64,000 bases of DNA from an uncultured Alphaproteobacteria bacterium (GCA_902615745.1 CACMQB010000001.1:152349-216348); one strand, 5' to 3'. Positions 53,730-63,539 are shown, numbered from the stretch's first letter. Numbers and translations are program-made. Notes: generated by a model not told the origin, from the sequence alone.

Positions 53730-54653
53730 GTGAAAATTCTTGTTATTTCGTCAAATCTTATTGGAGATACAATTCTATCAACTGGAGTAATAAATTATTT
53801 TAGTAAAAAATTTCCAGAAACTAAATTTACATTTGTAATTGGTCCATCTGCTAAATCAATTTTCAAAAACTTTAAATCTGTAGAAACCATAATTACTGTT
53901 TCAAAAAAAAGATACAATATGCATTGGTTAGATATAATTTCTAATTGTTATGGAAAGAAGTGGGATATAATTATTGATTTTAGAAGTTCGTTGTTATCAT
54001 ATTTTTTAAAACATAAGCAAAAATTTATTTTTAAAAAAAAATCTAATCTAAATCATTTACAGCAATTATCTAATTACTTTAAATTTGATTGTTCAGATTT
54101 GTTTATTGAGACAAATACAGAAGAAGAAGAAATAGTTACAAAACATTTGTCTAATGAATTTAAATATTTTGTTATATTTCCAGGTGGAAATTGGAAACCA
54201 AAAATTTGGAGTATTAAAAATTATAATTCACTATTAATCAAAATTTTATCTCAAAATAAAAATATTAAATTTATTTTAGTGGGCTCAAAGTCAGAAGAAG
54301 AAAATTATTTAAACGAAATAACAAAAAATATTGATAGTAATAAGATAATTAATTTATTTGGAGCATCATTGACTCAAACTGCTGCTTATATGAAGAAATC
54401 AAAATTATTTATTGGAAATGATTCAGGATTATCTCATATGGCTTCAGCCACAAAATTAAAGTCTATAGTATTATTTGGTCCAACAAATGATGTGATTTAC
54501 GGTCCATTTATGCAAGATTCACAAGTTATAAGAACAAATGAAAGCTATGACTATTTTAAAAGTATAAATATTGATAAAACAAAATCCTATATGGACTCTA
54601 TAAGCGTAGAAAAGATTTATTCTACATTACAAAAAAATAATTATTGTGAATAA
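53730..54653 (+). CDS. glycosyltransferase family 9 (heptosyltransferase-like)
   Basis: A 307-residue GT-B enzyme of the family that adds ADP-heptose to the LPS inner core. It has VISSNLIGDTILSTGVINYF at residues 5-24, FPGGNWKPKIWSIKNYNSLL near 150-170 and FIGNDSGLSHMASATKLKSIVLFGPT near 230-255 in two blocks, with the Asp of the donor site. The start is GTG. The acceptor sugar is unknown; LpxC nearby shows LPS is made. It overlaps pyrC by 8 bases. Confidence 0.86.
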   Translation: MKILVISSNLIGDTILSTGVINYFSKKFPETKFTFVIGPSAKSIFKNFKSVETIITVSKKRYNMHWLDIISNCYGKKWDIIIDFRSSLLSYFLKHKQKFIFKKKSNLNHLQQLSNYFKFDCSDLFIETNTEEEEIVTKHLSNEFKYFVIFPGGNWKPKIWSIKNYNSLLIKILSQNKNIKFILVGSKSEEENYLNEITKNIDSNKIINLFGASLTQTAAYMKKSKLFIGNDSGLSHMASATKLKSIVLFGPTNDVIYGPFMQDSQVIRTNESYDYFKSINIDKTKSYMDSISVEKIYSTLQKNNYCE

Positions 54654-55680
54654 AAATATTGAAATAATTCAGCCTGATGATTGGCATGTACATTTTAGAG
54701 AAGGAGACATGTTAGAAATGGTTACTAATTTTTCCTCAAGAATAAATAATAGATGTGTGGCAATGCCAAATACAGAAATTCCCATCACAGATACTAATAA
54801 AGCATCTGCTTATAAAAAACTTTTAAATAAAGCATCCAGTCATAATTTTGAACCACTTATACCTTGTTATTTAAATGAAAATTTAGATTTAGAAGATTTC
54901 AGAAAAGGTATGCAAAATAAAGTTTTCTTTGGGTCTAAACTTTATCCCTCAAATGCAACTACAAACTCAAGTCATGGAGTGAGTGACATTTCAAAAATCT
55001 TTAAATTTTTAGAGATTTTAGAAGAAGAAAAAAGTCCATTATTAATACACGGTGAAAAAGTAGCTCAAGATATAGATATTTTTGATAGAGAAAAATATTT
55101 TATAGATGATGAATTAAGTATTATTAGAAAAAAATTTCCCCTTTTAAAAATTACACTTGAACATGTATCAACTTCATATGGAGTTAATTATGTGAAAGAA
55201 AATGAAAATATTGCAGGAACAATTACACCTCACCACATGCTTTTAACAAAAAAAGATGTATTTCATCATGATTCAATTAATCCTCACCATTTTTGTATGC
55301 CAGTTGTTAAAAACGAGACAGATTTAATAGAATTAAGAAAAGCTGCATGTCACAATAATTCTAAATTTTTTTTAGGTACGGACTCAGCTCCACATCCAAT
55401 TCAAGAAAAAAAACCAGATATGTCATCTAAGCCAGGAATATTTTCATCTCCTTGCTCAATAGAATTATATGCAGAAATTTTTGACCAAGAAAATGCAATT
55501 GATAAGTTAGAGATATTTTGTTCAATTAATGGTGCAAAACATTATAGTTTTCCAATTAATGATAAAAAAATTAAATTAGAAAAAAAAGAATGGATTATGT
55601 CAGAATTATCTAGTTATAATGATATTCAGGTTAAGAATTTTTATGCTAATAAAAAAATTAATTGGAAAGTAGTCCATTAA
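54646..55680 (+). CDS. pyrC: dihydroorotase (class II, PyrC type)
   Basis: PyrC cyclises carbamoyl-aspartate to dihydroorotate in pyrimidine synthesis. The 344-residue amidohydrolase has DDWHVHFREGDML at residues 12-24 (metal histidines and substrate Arg), FFGSKLYPSNATTNSS near 92 with the carboxylated lysine, HGEKV near 133, EHVST near 170 and GTDSAPH near 243 with the catalytic Asp. The start is GTG. Its last codons overlap the sequence upstream of the NDUFA12-like gene. Confidence 0.95.
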   Translation: MNKNIEIIQPDDWHVHFREGDMLEMVTNFSSRINNRCVAMPNTEIPITDTNKASAYKKLLNKASSHNFEPLIPCYLNENLDLEDFRKGMQNKVFFGSKLYPSNATTNSSHGVSDISKIFKFLEILEEEKSPLLIHGEKVAQDIDIFDREKYFIDDELSIIRKKFPLLKITLEHVSTSYGVNYVKENENIAGTITPHHMLLTKKDVFHHDSINPHHFCMPVVKNETDLIELRKAACHNNSKFFLGTDSAPHPIQEKKPDMSSKPGIFSSPCSIELYAEIFDQENAIDKLEIFCSINGAKHYSFPINDKKIKLEKKEWIMSELSSYNDIQVKNFYANKKINWKVVH

Positions 55681-55697
55681 TCTTTATAGAAATATTA

Positions 55698-56054
55698 ATG
55701 TCATTAGGAACAAAAATCTATACTTGGCTTAAGGGAAACTTAGTTGGTAGTGATGAATTGGGGAATAAATATTATTCTAACTCCAAAGATTTTAAAGATT
55801 TAAAAGCAAAAAGATGGGTAATTTTTAATGGTGAAATAGAAGCATCAAATATACCGCCACACTGGCATGCCTGGCTTCACAAATCTATTGATAATCCTCC
55901 AATTGACTATTCACATAAATACAAATGGCAAAAAAATCATAAACCAAATATGACTGGTACTAGTGATGCATATTTCCCATCATCTCATCCTCTTTCAAAA
56001 AATTATGACCCAGAAAAAAAAGAAGAAGAATATAAATCTTGGACTCCTAATTAG
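55698..56054 (+). CDS. complex I accessory subunit NDUFA12 family
   Basis: Alphaproteobacterial and mitochondrial NADH:ubiquinone oxidoreductases share this small accessory subunit. From the ATG at 55698 the protein has 118 residues: GTKIYTWLKGNLVGSDELGN at the start, then YYSN, KRWVIFNGEIEASNIPPHWHAWLH near 38-62 (two blocks) and HKPNMTGTSDAY near 80. The PPxWHxWLH motif is diagnostic. An upstream in-frame start (55662) lies within pyrC and is unlikely. The gene overlaps the next one by about 50 bases. Confidence 0.92.
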   Translation: MSLGTKIYTWLKGNLVGSDELGNKYYSNSKDFKDLKAKRWVIFNGEIEASNIPPHWHAWLHKSIDNPPIDYSHKYKWQKNHKPNMTGTSDAYFPSSHPLSKNYDPEKKEEEYKSWTPN

Positions 56055-56409
56055 AGTAACATTTTTTTTTCTCATACCATTATCTGTTTCTGCTGAGACA
56101 ATTGAAAAAAAGTATGCCTCTTTTAAGTTATTAAACAAGACTACTAATAAAGTTTCTACTAAGGATATTTTGGTAAGTTCGAAAATATCATGGGAAACTT
56201 TAAATATTGAAGTTTTGTATTGTGGCAGCACTCCTCCAACTGAAATTCCTGAAGACTATGTTTTGATAGATGTATATGATACTATCAATAATGAAAATAC
56301 CAATATTTATAAAGGCTGGATGATTTCTTCTTCCCCCGATGTTACTCCGTTAGAAAATCCTATTTATGATCTTTGGTTAGTAGATTGTAGTAACGATAAA
56401 GATTCTTGA
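56005..56409 (+). CDS. DUF2155 exported protein
   Basis: From ATG 56005 the protein has 134 residues: a Lys-rich start, a hydrophobic signal segment (LGLLIRVTFFFLIPLSVSAE), and a compact domain. That domain has FKLLNKTTNKVST, LNIEVLYCGSTPPTEIPED, YKGWMISSSPDVTPLENPIYD and LWLVDC. The two cysteines and the GWM-SSP-L-HPVYD-like pattern match DUF2155, a family of unknown function found next to NDUFA12 in alphaproteobacteria. It overlaps the NDUFA12-like gene by ~50 bases in another frame and the convergent aat by 46. Confidence 0.85.
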   Translation: MTQKKKKKNINLGLLIRVTFFFLIPLSVSAETIEKKYASFKLLNKTTNKVSTKDILVSSKISWETLNIEVLYCGSTPPTEIPEDYVLIDVYDTINNENTNIYKGWMISSSPDVTPLENPIYDLWLVDCSNDKDS

Positions 56410-57017
56410 AAATTATTAACTTCCTTAAAAAAACTTTCAATTTCTAAACTTTCTTTTAGTTTATTTTCATAAATTTCAGTTTCCATCTCATACGCTCCAA
56501 ACTGAACTAAATGAGGATTAAAAAACTGTGAATCTAAAATGGAAAAATTATTTTTTTTCAATATTGCCAATAAATAAAGAAGACAAAACTTACTTGTATT
56601 GGTCTTTAAACTAAACATGCTTTCACCAAAAAAACATGATCCAATATGTAAACCATATAAACCACCAATTAGTTTGTCATTTTCATAACATTCTACACTG
56701 TGACATTTACCTATTTTATGTAATTCAATATATGTATCTAAAATAATATCATTGATCCACGTATCTTTATCCTTTCTTTTAATTTCTTTACATAATTCTA
56801 TAACTTTCGGAAAATTGTTATCTATTTTAAAACTGTATTTTGTTTTTTTAAACTCATTAAATAGTTTTTTAGGATAGCGAAAATTATAAATTGGAATAAT
56901 GAATCTAAGTTTTGGTTTATAAAATTTTATTTCTTCAGAATTCTTACTATCAGCCATCGGAAAGTAAGCTTTTTTATAAAATTCTATTAAGCTATTTAAA
57001 TCAATTATTTTACTCAA
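56364..57017 (-). CDS. aat: leucyl/phenylalanyl-tRNA--protein transferase
   Basis: Aat attaches Leu or Phe to N-termini beginning with Lys or Arg, marking them for ClpS/ClpAP (N-end rule). The 217-residue protein has LIEFYKKAYFPMADSKN at the start, WINDIILDTYIELHKIGKCHSVECYEND near 97-125 (two blocks), IGGLYGLHIGSCFFGESMFS near 127-147 and LDSQFFNPHLVQFGAYEM near 172. It is overlapped at the 3' end by DUF2155 and at the 5' end by accC. Confidence 0.93.
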   Translation of the reverse strand: MSKIIDLNSLIEFYKKAYFPMADSKNSEEIKFYKPKLRFIIPIYNFRYPKKLFNEFKKTKYSFKIDNNFPKVIELCKEIKRKDKDTWINDIILDTYIELHKIGKCHSVECYENDKLIGGLYGLHIGSCFFGESMFSLKTNTSKFCLLYLLAILKKNNFSILDSQFFNPHLVQFGAYEMETEIYENKLKESLEIESFFKEVNNFQESLSLLQSTNQRS

Positions 57018-58341
57018 TTAAATTTGACATAAAATTAATGTTGTAACTTCCTCTTTTAAATTCATCAGTTTGAATAATTTTTTGATGAAGTTGTATATTT
57101 GTATTTATTCCCATAATTACATATTCTTCTAATGCTCTATTCATTTTTTTTAAAGCTTCTGATCTTGTTGCACCGTAGGTAATTAGCTTTCCAATCATAC
57201 TATCATAGTGGGATGGAATTGAGTATCCATCGTAAACAGCTGAGTCTACTCGTATACCTAGGCCTCCAGGTTGGTGATATTGTGTTATCTTACCAGGTGA
57301 TGGTATAAAGCTTTCTGGATGTTCGGCATTAATTCGACATTCAATTGAACTACCTTTAAGTTTTATATCTTCCTGTTTTATTGTAAGTTTTTCTCCGTTA
57401 GCAACGAGAATTTGCTCCTTAACAAGATCTATTCCAGTAACCATTTCTGTTACTGGGTGTTCAACTTGTAATCTTGTATTCATTTCCATAAAATAAAATT
57501 CATTATTTTCATATAAAAATTCTAATGTGCCAACACCTTCATATCCGATTTCTTTCATAGATTTTCTACAAAGTTCAGAAATTTTTTCTCTATTTTCATT
57601 TGTTAAAACTGAACTTGGACTTTCCTCAATAAGTTTTTGATGCTTCCTTTGAATTGAGCAATCTCTTTCTCCAAGAGTTACAACATTTCCGAATGAATCA
57701 CAAAGGACTTGAATTTCAATATGTTTAGGAGATGTTAAAAATTTTTCTAAATAAACATTTTCATCATTAAATGATTTTTTTGCTTCAATTTTTGCTTCAT
57801 TTATAGCTTTATTCAAATCATCTTCCTCTGTGACAATTCTCATTCCTTTTCCGCCACCACCACTTGCTGCTTTTACTATAATTGGATATTTTACTTTTTT
57901 TATAAATTCTTCAATTTTATTTTTATCGCTTAAGTCATTTATACCTTTTACTGTTGGCACCCCAGTTTCATCCATTATTTTTTTCGCATCAATTTTGTTA
58001 CCCATCATTTTGATATGTTCTGATTTTGGTCCAATAAATTTAATATTGTGTTCTTCAATGATTTCTGCAAATCGTTGATTTTCGCTTAAAAAACCATAAC
58101 CTGGATGTATTGCATCTGCATCAGTCAACGTGGCTGCAGTTATAATTGCAGGAATGTTTAAATAACTAGATTGTGCAGAGGCTGGTCCGACACAAATACT
58201 TTCATCTGCCATTCTTACATGCATTGCATTTTCATCAACATCAGAGTGAATGGCTACGGTTTTTATTCCTAATTCTCTGCAGGCTCTAAGAACACGTAAA
58301 GCAATTTCTCCTCTATTAGCAATCAGTATTTTTTTGAACAT
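57010..58341 (-). CDS. accC: acetyl-CoA carboxylase biotin carboxylase subunit
   Basis: AccC carboxylates biotin on AccB with ATP and bicarbonate, in fatty acid synthesis. The 443-residue ATP-grasp protein has LIANRGEIALRVLRACRELG at residues 5-24, AIHPGYGFLSEN near 75, ASGGGGKGMRIV near 160, ERDCSIQRKHQKLIEESPS near 228 and MEMNTRLQVEHPVTEMV near 285. Length matches the family. It abuts accB, sharing one base, in the common accB-accC order. Confidence 0.97.
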   Translation of the reverse strand: MFKKILIANRGEIALRVLRACRELGIKTVAIHSDVDENAMHVRMADESICVGPASAQSSYLNIPAIITAATLTDADAIHPGYGFLSENQRFAEIIEEHNIKFIGPKSEHIKMMGNKIDAKKIMDETGVPTVKGINDLSDKNKIEEFIKKVKYPIIVKAASGGGGKGMRIVTEEDDLNKAINEAKIEAKKSFNDENVYLEKFLTSPKHIEIQVLCDSFGNVVTLGERDCSIQRKHQKLIEESPSSVLTNENREKISELCRKSMKEIGYEGVGTLEFLYENNEFYFMEMNTRLQVEHPVTEMVTGIDLVKEQILVANGEKLTIKQEDIKLKGSSIECRINAEHPESFIPSPGKITQYHQPGGLGIRVDSAVYDGYSIPSHYDSMIGKLITYGATRSEALKKMNRALEEYVIMGINTNIQLHQKIIQTDEFKRGSYNINFMSNLIE

Positions 58342-58787
58342 TATTCAAAAATTATAAGAGTATCACCATATTCAACGGGCTGACTGTTCAACGTAACTAT
58401 TTTTTTGATAATACCAGATCTAGGAGCTTTGATTTCATTAAAAGTTTTCATTGCTTCAATTAATAATAAAGTATCACCGGCTTTAACATGTTGACCAACT
58501 TTAACATAAGGCTGCGAATTTGGATCAGCAGAAAGATAAGCAACTCCTACCATTGGAGATTTAACAATATTATCTTCATTTACAACTTCATTCGTATTTT
58601 CAACCTCTTTAACTTCAGATTTTTTTTCTATTTTTTGAACGGAAACATTGTTTTCAACCAAGTCATTTGAGGTAATCTCAATTTCATAATCATTTTTTTT
58701 GATTTTTATTTTAGCAACACTATTAATTTTTGATTCTTTAATGATTAACTTAATATTCTCTAAATCTGTTTTATCTATTTTAGTCAT
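58341..58787 (-). CDS. accB: biotin carboxyl carrier protein of acetyl-CoA carboxylase
   Basis: Carrier of the carboxyl group between AccC and AccAD. The 148-residue protein has an N-terminal helical segment, a linker, and the biotinyl domain (about residues 75-148) with the biotinylated lysine in LLIEAMKTFNEIKAPRSG near 108-125. The VKVGQHVKAGDTL turn precedes it. It is located between aroQ and accC, the usual neighbours. Confidence 0.95.
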   Translation of the reverse strand: MTKIDKTDLENIKLIIKESKINSVAKIKIKKNDYEIEITSNDLVENNVSVQKIEKKSEVKEVENTNEVVNEDNIVKSPMVGVAYLSADPNSQPYVKVGQHVKAGDTLLLIEAMKTFNEIKAPRSGIIKKIVTLNSQPVEYGDTLIIFE

Positions 58788-58789
58788 AC

Positions 58790-59227
58790 TTATTTATAAA
58801 TTAATTTGCATATTGCTTCAATTCCTAGAAGATAACTATTTCCACCAAATCCACATATTAAACCATGCACTCCTTCAGAAGTAATACTTTTTTTTCTATA
58901 TTCCTCTCTTGAATAAATATTTGAAAGATGAATTTCTATCTTGGGCTTATTTATTGCTCTTAATGAATCTAAAATGGCTATTGATGAATGAGTAAATGCT
59001 GCTGGATTAATAATTAGACCATCAAATTTATCATTTACTTCATGAATCTTATCAATTATTTCGCCTTCATTATTAGACTGGAAAAAAATAATTTCTAATT
59101 TTTTCTCTATACCTTTTTTTTCACAATCAGATTTAATCTTATCTAAACTGTCTTTACCATAAATGTCATCTTCTCTATTACCTAATAGATTTAGGTTAGG
59201 GCCATTAATAATTAATATTTTTTTCAT
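58790..59227 (-). CDS. aroQ: type II 3-dehydroquinate dehydratase
   Basis: AroQ dehydrates 3-dehydroquinate in the shikimate pathway. The 145-residue protein has INGPNLNLLGNREDDIYGKD at residues 6-25 (active-site Asn, Arg, Tyr), QSNNEGEIIDKIHEV near 50, NPAAFTHSSIAILDSL near 74 with the catalytic His, and EIHLSNIYSREEYRKKS near 97. Cotranscribed with accB 2 bases away. Confidence 0.95.
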   Translation of the reverse strand: MKKILIINGPNLNLLGNREDDIYGKDSLDKIKSDCEKKGIEKKLEIIFFQSNNEGEIIDKIHEVNDKFDGLIINPAAFTHSSIAILDSLRAINKPKIEIHLSNIYSREEYRKKSITSEGVHGLICGFGGNSYLLGIEAICKLIYK

Positions 59228-59228
59228 T

Positions 59229-60281
59229 CTATTTAAAATGCTTACTTAATTTTAAACCTTGATTTTGATAATTTGATTTAATATCTTTTCCGTATACAAT
59301 ATTACTATTTTTGTTCAACTTTTCATATTTAATTCTAGCTATCGTTTGACCATCTTCTAATAAAAAAGATACTTCATTTGTTTTTACTTCCAAAACTGCA
59401 TATGATCCTTTACCTAGACCAAAACCAGGATCAAAAAAACCTGCATAATGTGCTCTGAAGTCTCCAATTCCCGTATCGTACGGTATCATTTCACCAGCTA
59501 AATTTGATGGTATTACAACCCTCTCTTTTGATCTCAAAATATAAAACTTGTTTTTTTCAATTACTAATTTTTTATTGTTTTTTCTAATTACATTCCAAAA
59601 ATCATTAATTTTATGAGATTTAATTTTAGAGAAATTTAGAATTGGAGTACTTTTTTTGGCTACGTAAGCAACTATATTTGATCCATCTAGATCAACTGAT
59701 AACTTTAATCCATTATTAATTTTAATATTATCTCTATTTAGATTTGAAATTTTCTTATTTAGGTTAATTAATTGTTTATCAGTCAAATAATTATGATTTT
59801 TATTTACAAGTCTTAATTGATTTAAAGAATTATTTTTTTTAAAAGATACATCAAATGATCTAGATGTTATTTCTAAGAATATCTCACCTTTATAATTTTT
59901 AGGAATTTTTTCGTATTCTTCAGCATAATCAACAAGTGTTCTACAAAAAATATCTAATCTGCCAGTGCTGCTTTTTGGGTTACAATGACCAAATATATTA
60001 TTTTTTAAGTTAAGACTTTCATTAAGTTTAACAATGTAAGTCTTGTTTTTTTTAAATATAAATTCTTTACTTAGATTTATTTTTTTAATAGCTAAATCTT
60101 TTAATTTATCTCTAACTTTTGAATTATAGGATAGGAAACTATACTTAATTTCATAGCATTCCTCACTTAATGACAAGTCCATGCTTGATGGTTGTATTTG
60201 ATTATTTCCAATATTCTTAGTAATTATGAAATTTTTATTAATTAAATTTATGTAATCTTGATATACCAGAGGTCCGTTCAT
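59229..60281 (-). CDS. dcd: 2'-deoxycytidine 5'-triphosphate deaminase, long two-domain form
   Basis: Deaminates dCTP to dUTP, feeding dTMP synthesis by ThyA. The 350-residue protein has two copies of the dUTPase/DCD fold. The first half contains QPSSMDLSLSEECYEI near residue 27 and GHCNPKSSTGRLDIFCRTLVD near 98-118 (two blocks). The second contains IPSNLAGEMIPYDTGIGDF, RAHYAGFFDPGFG and the end-piece EDGQTIARIKYEKL. Fused length of about 350 is characteristic of an alphaproteobacterial family, compared with ~190 for the E. coli enzyme. It shares one base with the M48 gene. Confidence 0.9.
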   Translation of the reverse strand: MNGPLVYQDYINLINKNFIITKNIGNNQIQPSSMDLSLSEECYEIKYSFLSYNSKVRDKLKDLAIKKINLSKEFIFKKNKTYIVKLNESLNLKNNIFGHCNPKSSTGRLDIFCRTLVDYAEEYEKIPKNYKGEIFLEITSRSFDVSFKKNNSLNQLRLVNKNHNYLTDKQLINLNKKISNLNRDNIKINNGLKLSVDLDGSNIVAYVAKKSTPILNFSKIKSHKINDFWNVIRKNNKKLVIEKNKFYILRSKERVVIPSNLAGEMIPYDTGIGDFRAHYAGFFDPGFGLGKGSYAVLEVKTNEVSFLLEDGQTIARIKYEKLNKNSNIVYGKDIKSNYQNQGLKLSKHFK

Positions 60282-61576
60282 TAATTCACATTCTTAATTA
60301 TATTAACGAGTTTTAATAAATCACTATCTTTAGTACTTTTAAAATTTTTTATTTCAATATCAAAAACTTCTTTCTCAATATCATTAACTGATAAAAGAAA
60401 GTTAAAGAATTTTAACCATTCTTTTTTATTTAATTTTTTTGCTAACTCAAAATATTTTAAGAGAACATTTTTATTATTATAAAATTTGTATAAAAGATCT
60501 ATATTATTTTGAAAAACTATCTCTGTATCACTATTAGATAATTTTTTTATTTCTATATTTTCAAATATTCTAATTTTAGCATAATAATTTAAAGGATATT
60601 TTTCTAAATTTTTTTTATAAAATTTTTTCGCTTCTTTAGTATATCCATAAGAAAATAATATATCTGCTTTAGTTTCTAGTAGAAAATTATTTTTATTATT
60701 TTTAATTATTTCATTTAAATTCTGTAGAGACATTTTTAGATTTCCACTTCTAGCTAATTTAATTGATTCTGCATATGCTTTAAAAGGTTCATTTAATTCA
60801 CTTAACACTTCCTCATTATCACTGTAACCTACATATTTTGCTCTTATGTAGTTAAATCTTTGATTGTAACTTTTATTAAAATTATTTTCTTTATTTTTTT
60901 CGAAGTTTTTTATTAATAAAATCCTATCCTCAAAATATGGATGTGTACTAACTCTTTGTTTATCTTTTGAAAAACCTTGATTTAATAATTTTTGTTCTAT
61001 TGTTTCTAATAATGTTTCAATAGACTTAGAATTAGTTTTTAATAAATTTAATGTTTTTAATGCATATAAATCAGCTTCCATTTCTTGATCCTTACTAAAA
61101 ACAATATATTGATGCGATAAAGCGGCTGAAGTAAGAATATTGCCTTGTAACAATTGAGAGTTTTGACTTAGTGCTGATCCAGCTATTACAGATAAAAGAC
61201 CTAAGGTATTATATTTTTTATTATTTTCTATTGTTTTTTTTCTAAGCACAATATGATTGAGATCTATATGACCAACTTCATGAGCTAACACTGACAATAA
61301 AGCAACATAATCTGAGCAATGAATAATTAAGCTAGAATTAATATGTATTACATTATTAATATCTACAAAAGCATTTATTTCATTACTATTATTTATTTTA
61401 AATTTAATTTTTTTATTTATTTTATTAACTTTAATTATATCTTCTAAAATCTCATTTATAAATATATCAGTTTCGTAATCTAATATTTGAGAACCGTAAC
61501 CATTTTTTGTACAAATAATAAAATATAAAAAAAAAACAAATACTCTTTTAAGACCACCATCCAGTTTTTTCTTCAT
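60281..61576 (-). CDS. M48-family metalloprotease with TPR-like region (BepA/YfgC-like)
   Basis: Periplasmic zinc protease likely involved in outer-membrane protein quality control. The 431-residue protein has a hydrophobic export signal (VFVFFLYFIICTKNGYGS), the zinc motif LAHEVGHIDLN near residue 93, a third-ligand region KDQEMEADLYAL near 162, and a C-terminal helical repeat region (about 270-420) like the TPR tail of BepA. The start at 61576 overlaps the 3' end of rne by 29 bases; no later Met would keep the signal peptide. Confidence 0.88.
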   Translation of the reverse strand: MKKKLDGGLKRVFVFFLYFIICTKNGYGSQILDYETDIFINEILEDIIKVNKINKKIKFKINNSNEINAFVDINNVIHINSSLIIHCSDYVALLSVLAHEVGHIDLNHIVLRKKTIENNKKYNTLGLLSVIAGSALSQNSQLLQGNILTSAALSHQYIVFSKDQEMEADLYALKTLNLLKTNSKSIETLLETIEQKLLNQGFSKDKQRVSTHPYFEDRILLIKNFEKNKENNFNKSYNQRFNYIRAKYVGYSDNEEVLSELNEPFKAYAESIKLARSGNLKMSLQNLNEIIKNNKNNFLLETKADILFSYGYTKEAKKFYKKNLEKYPLNYYAKIRIFENIEIKKLSNSDTEIVFQNNIDLLYKFYNNKNVLLKYFELAKKLNKKEWLKFFNFLLSVNDIEKEVFDIEIKNFKSTKDSDLLKLVNIIKNVN

Positions 61577-63485
61577 CTTCGTTTATTTCACTCTCTGTTA
61601 AATTTAAATCCTTTTGCATATTAATTTTATCATCATCTTTTATTTCATTATCGTCTAAAATCTTCTTCTTAATACTTTTTGTTTTTTTAGTTTTTATTAA
61701 CTTCTTATTTTTAATTACTTTGGTAGTTTTATTTTTCTTCTTTGTATTTGTACTTATATTTGTTTTTTCAATATTATTTGAGTGATAACTCTCATCAATT
61801 TCAATTAAAGGATCATGTAAGGAATATTGTGGATCAAAATAAAAATTGATCTTTGACTCAAATTTATTTTCTAATGTATTTATATCACTTTTTTTATTAT
61901 TTAATAAATTTTCAGCTAAACCACTATTACATTTAACGTTAATTATTGAATTTTTGTTTTCAGAAATTTTTTCTTTTATAACTTTTAATATTTGATCAAT
62001 TATTGAAGAAGAATTCAAAATTAAACCTGATCCTTTACAATAATTACATCTTTCAAAAGATTTATCTATTAAACTAGATCTTAATCTTTGTCTTGATAGC
62101 TCCATTAATCCAAACATACTTATTCTTCCAAATTGAACTCTTGCCCTATCTCTTACAAGCGCAGTTTTTAGACTTTTTTCAACTTTAAAATTATTTCTAT
62201 AATCATCCATATCGATGAAATCTATAACTACTAAACCTCCAAGATCTCTTAATCTCAACTGTCTAGCAATTTCTACGGCAGCCTCTAAATTTGTTTTTAA
62301 AGCTGTACTTTCTATATTTCTTTCTGAAGTATTCTTACCAGAATTAACATCCACAGCTACTAATGCTTCAGTAGTATTTATTACTATTGACCCACCAGAC
62401 TTTAACTTCACACTTAGACTAAATAGTTCGTTTATTTGTGTTTCTATATTATTAGAAGCAAAAAGTGAATTTTCTTCAGATTTATATTGCTTAACCTTTT
62501 TAACAAAAGTTGGAGCTAAATTTTTTGTTATTTTTTTTACTTTATTATAACCATCTTTTCCTTCAACAAAAATATTATCTACATCCTCACTTAACATATC
62601 TCTTATAGCTCTTTTCAATACATTTCCTTCTTCATGTATCATTTCAGGAGCTTCAGATTTCAGTGTCAGTTCTCTAATTTTATTCCATTGGCTAACTAGG
62701 AAAGAAAGATCTTTAGAAATTTCTTTTTTTGACCTACCAATTCCAGCTGTTCTTACAATTACTGACATTTTTTTGGGTATCTCAACTGAAGATAAAATCT
62801 TTTTTAATTTCTTTCTTTCTTCTAAATCTCCAATTTTTCTAGATATGCCATCACTATTCATACTATTTGGCATTAATACACAATATCTTCCAGCAAATGA
62901 TAAATATGTTGTGAGTGCTGCTCCTTTTAAGCCTCTTTCCTCTTTATTAATTTGAACAAGTAAAACTTGTTTTGGACGAATTACATCTTGTATTTTATAT
63001 TTTCTAAAAAAATTAAAATATTCTTTTTTAGGACTTATTTTTTTATTTTTTCTTTTTTTTATAGAGATTAATTTATCTGTATTTTCTTCCTCACTTTCTT
63101 CCTCATTTTCTTCCGATTTTAGTTCAATTTTGTCTTCTTCTAATTCTTCAAATTCATTAATGTTGTCGTTATTATTTGCTTCTTCATTTTCATTGTTAAC
63201 TTTATCACTTAATTCTTTTATTTTATCTTCATCTGCAGCAGGAATTTTAAAGTAATCTGGATGTATTTCATTAAGGGGAAGAAATCCATTTCTGTGAGCT
63301 CCAAATTCAACAAAAGCTGCTTGAAGAGATGGTTCAATTCTGGTTATTTTAGCTAAATAAATATCTCCTTTTACAGCATTTTTTTTATGTGGTTCTATTT
63401 CAAAATCATCTAGTTTGCCATCTTCTGTAACTGCGATTCTTGTTTCAATGTTATTTGTTGTATCGATAAGTATATTTTTTGACAT
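61548..63485 (-). CDS. rne: ribonuclease E/G family endoribonuclease
   Basis: RNase E starts mRNA decay and processes rRNA, tRNA and, in other bacteria, tmRNA. The 645-residue protein has the S1 domain (GDIYLAKITRIEPSLQAAFV, FGAHRNGFLPL near 40-75), interrupted by a ~70-residue acidic insert (about 85-150, Glu/Asp/Asn-rich) followed by a Lys-rich stretch. The catalytic core has VDVNSGK near 375, DLGGLVVIDFIDMDD near 415 and the zinc-link CNYCKGSG near 485. A short Lys-rich C-terminal tail ends GWW-Ser. The acidic S1 insert is common in alphaproteobacterial RNase E. Confidence 0.94.
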   Translation of the reverse strand: MSKNILIDTTNNIETRIAVTEDGKLDDFEIEPHKKNAVKGDIYLAKITRIEPSLQAAFVEFGAHRNGFLPLNEIHPDYFKIPAADEDKIKELSDKVNNENEEANNNDNINEFEELEEDKIELKSEENEEESEEENTDKLISIKKRKNKKISPKKEYFNFFRKYKIQDVIRPKQVLLVQINKEERGLKGAALTTYLSFAGRYCVLMPNSMNSDGISRKIGDLEERKKLKKILSSVEIPKKMSVIVRTAGIGRSKKEISKDLSFLVSQWNKIRELTLKSEAPEMIHEEGNVLKRAIRDMLSEDVDNIFVEGKDGYNKVKKITKNLAPTFVKKVKQYKSEENSLFASNNIETQINELFSLSVKLKSGGSIVINTTEALVAVDVNSGKNTSERNIESTALKTNLEAAVEIARQLRLRDLGGLVVIDFIDMDDYRNNFKVEKSLKTALVRDRARVQFGRISMFGLMELSRQRLRSSLIDKSFERCNYCKGSGLILNSSSIIDQILKVIKEKISENKNSIINVKCNSGLAENLLNNKKSDINTLENKFESKINFYFDPQYSLHDPLIEIDESYHSNNIEKTNISTNTKKKNKTTKVIKNKKLIKTKKTKSIKKKILDDNEIKDDDKINMQKDLNLTESEINEDEEKTGWWS

Positions 63486-63539
63486 AATGCCGAAACTCCG
63501 TAAAAATTTTTATATATTAAAGTCATTTTTGAATATCTG

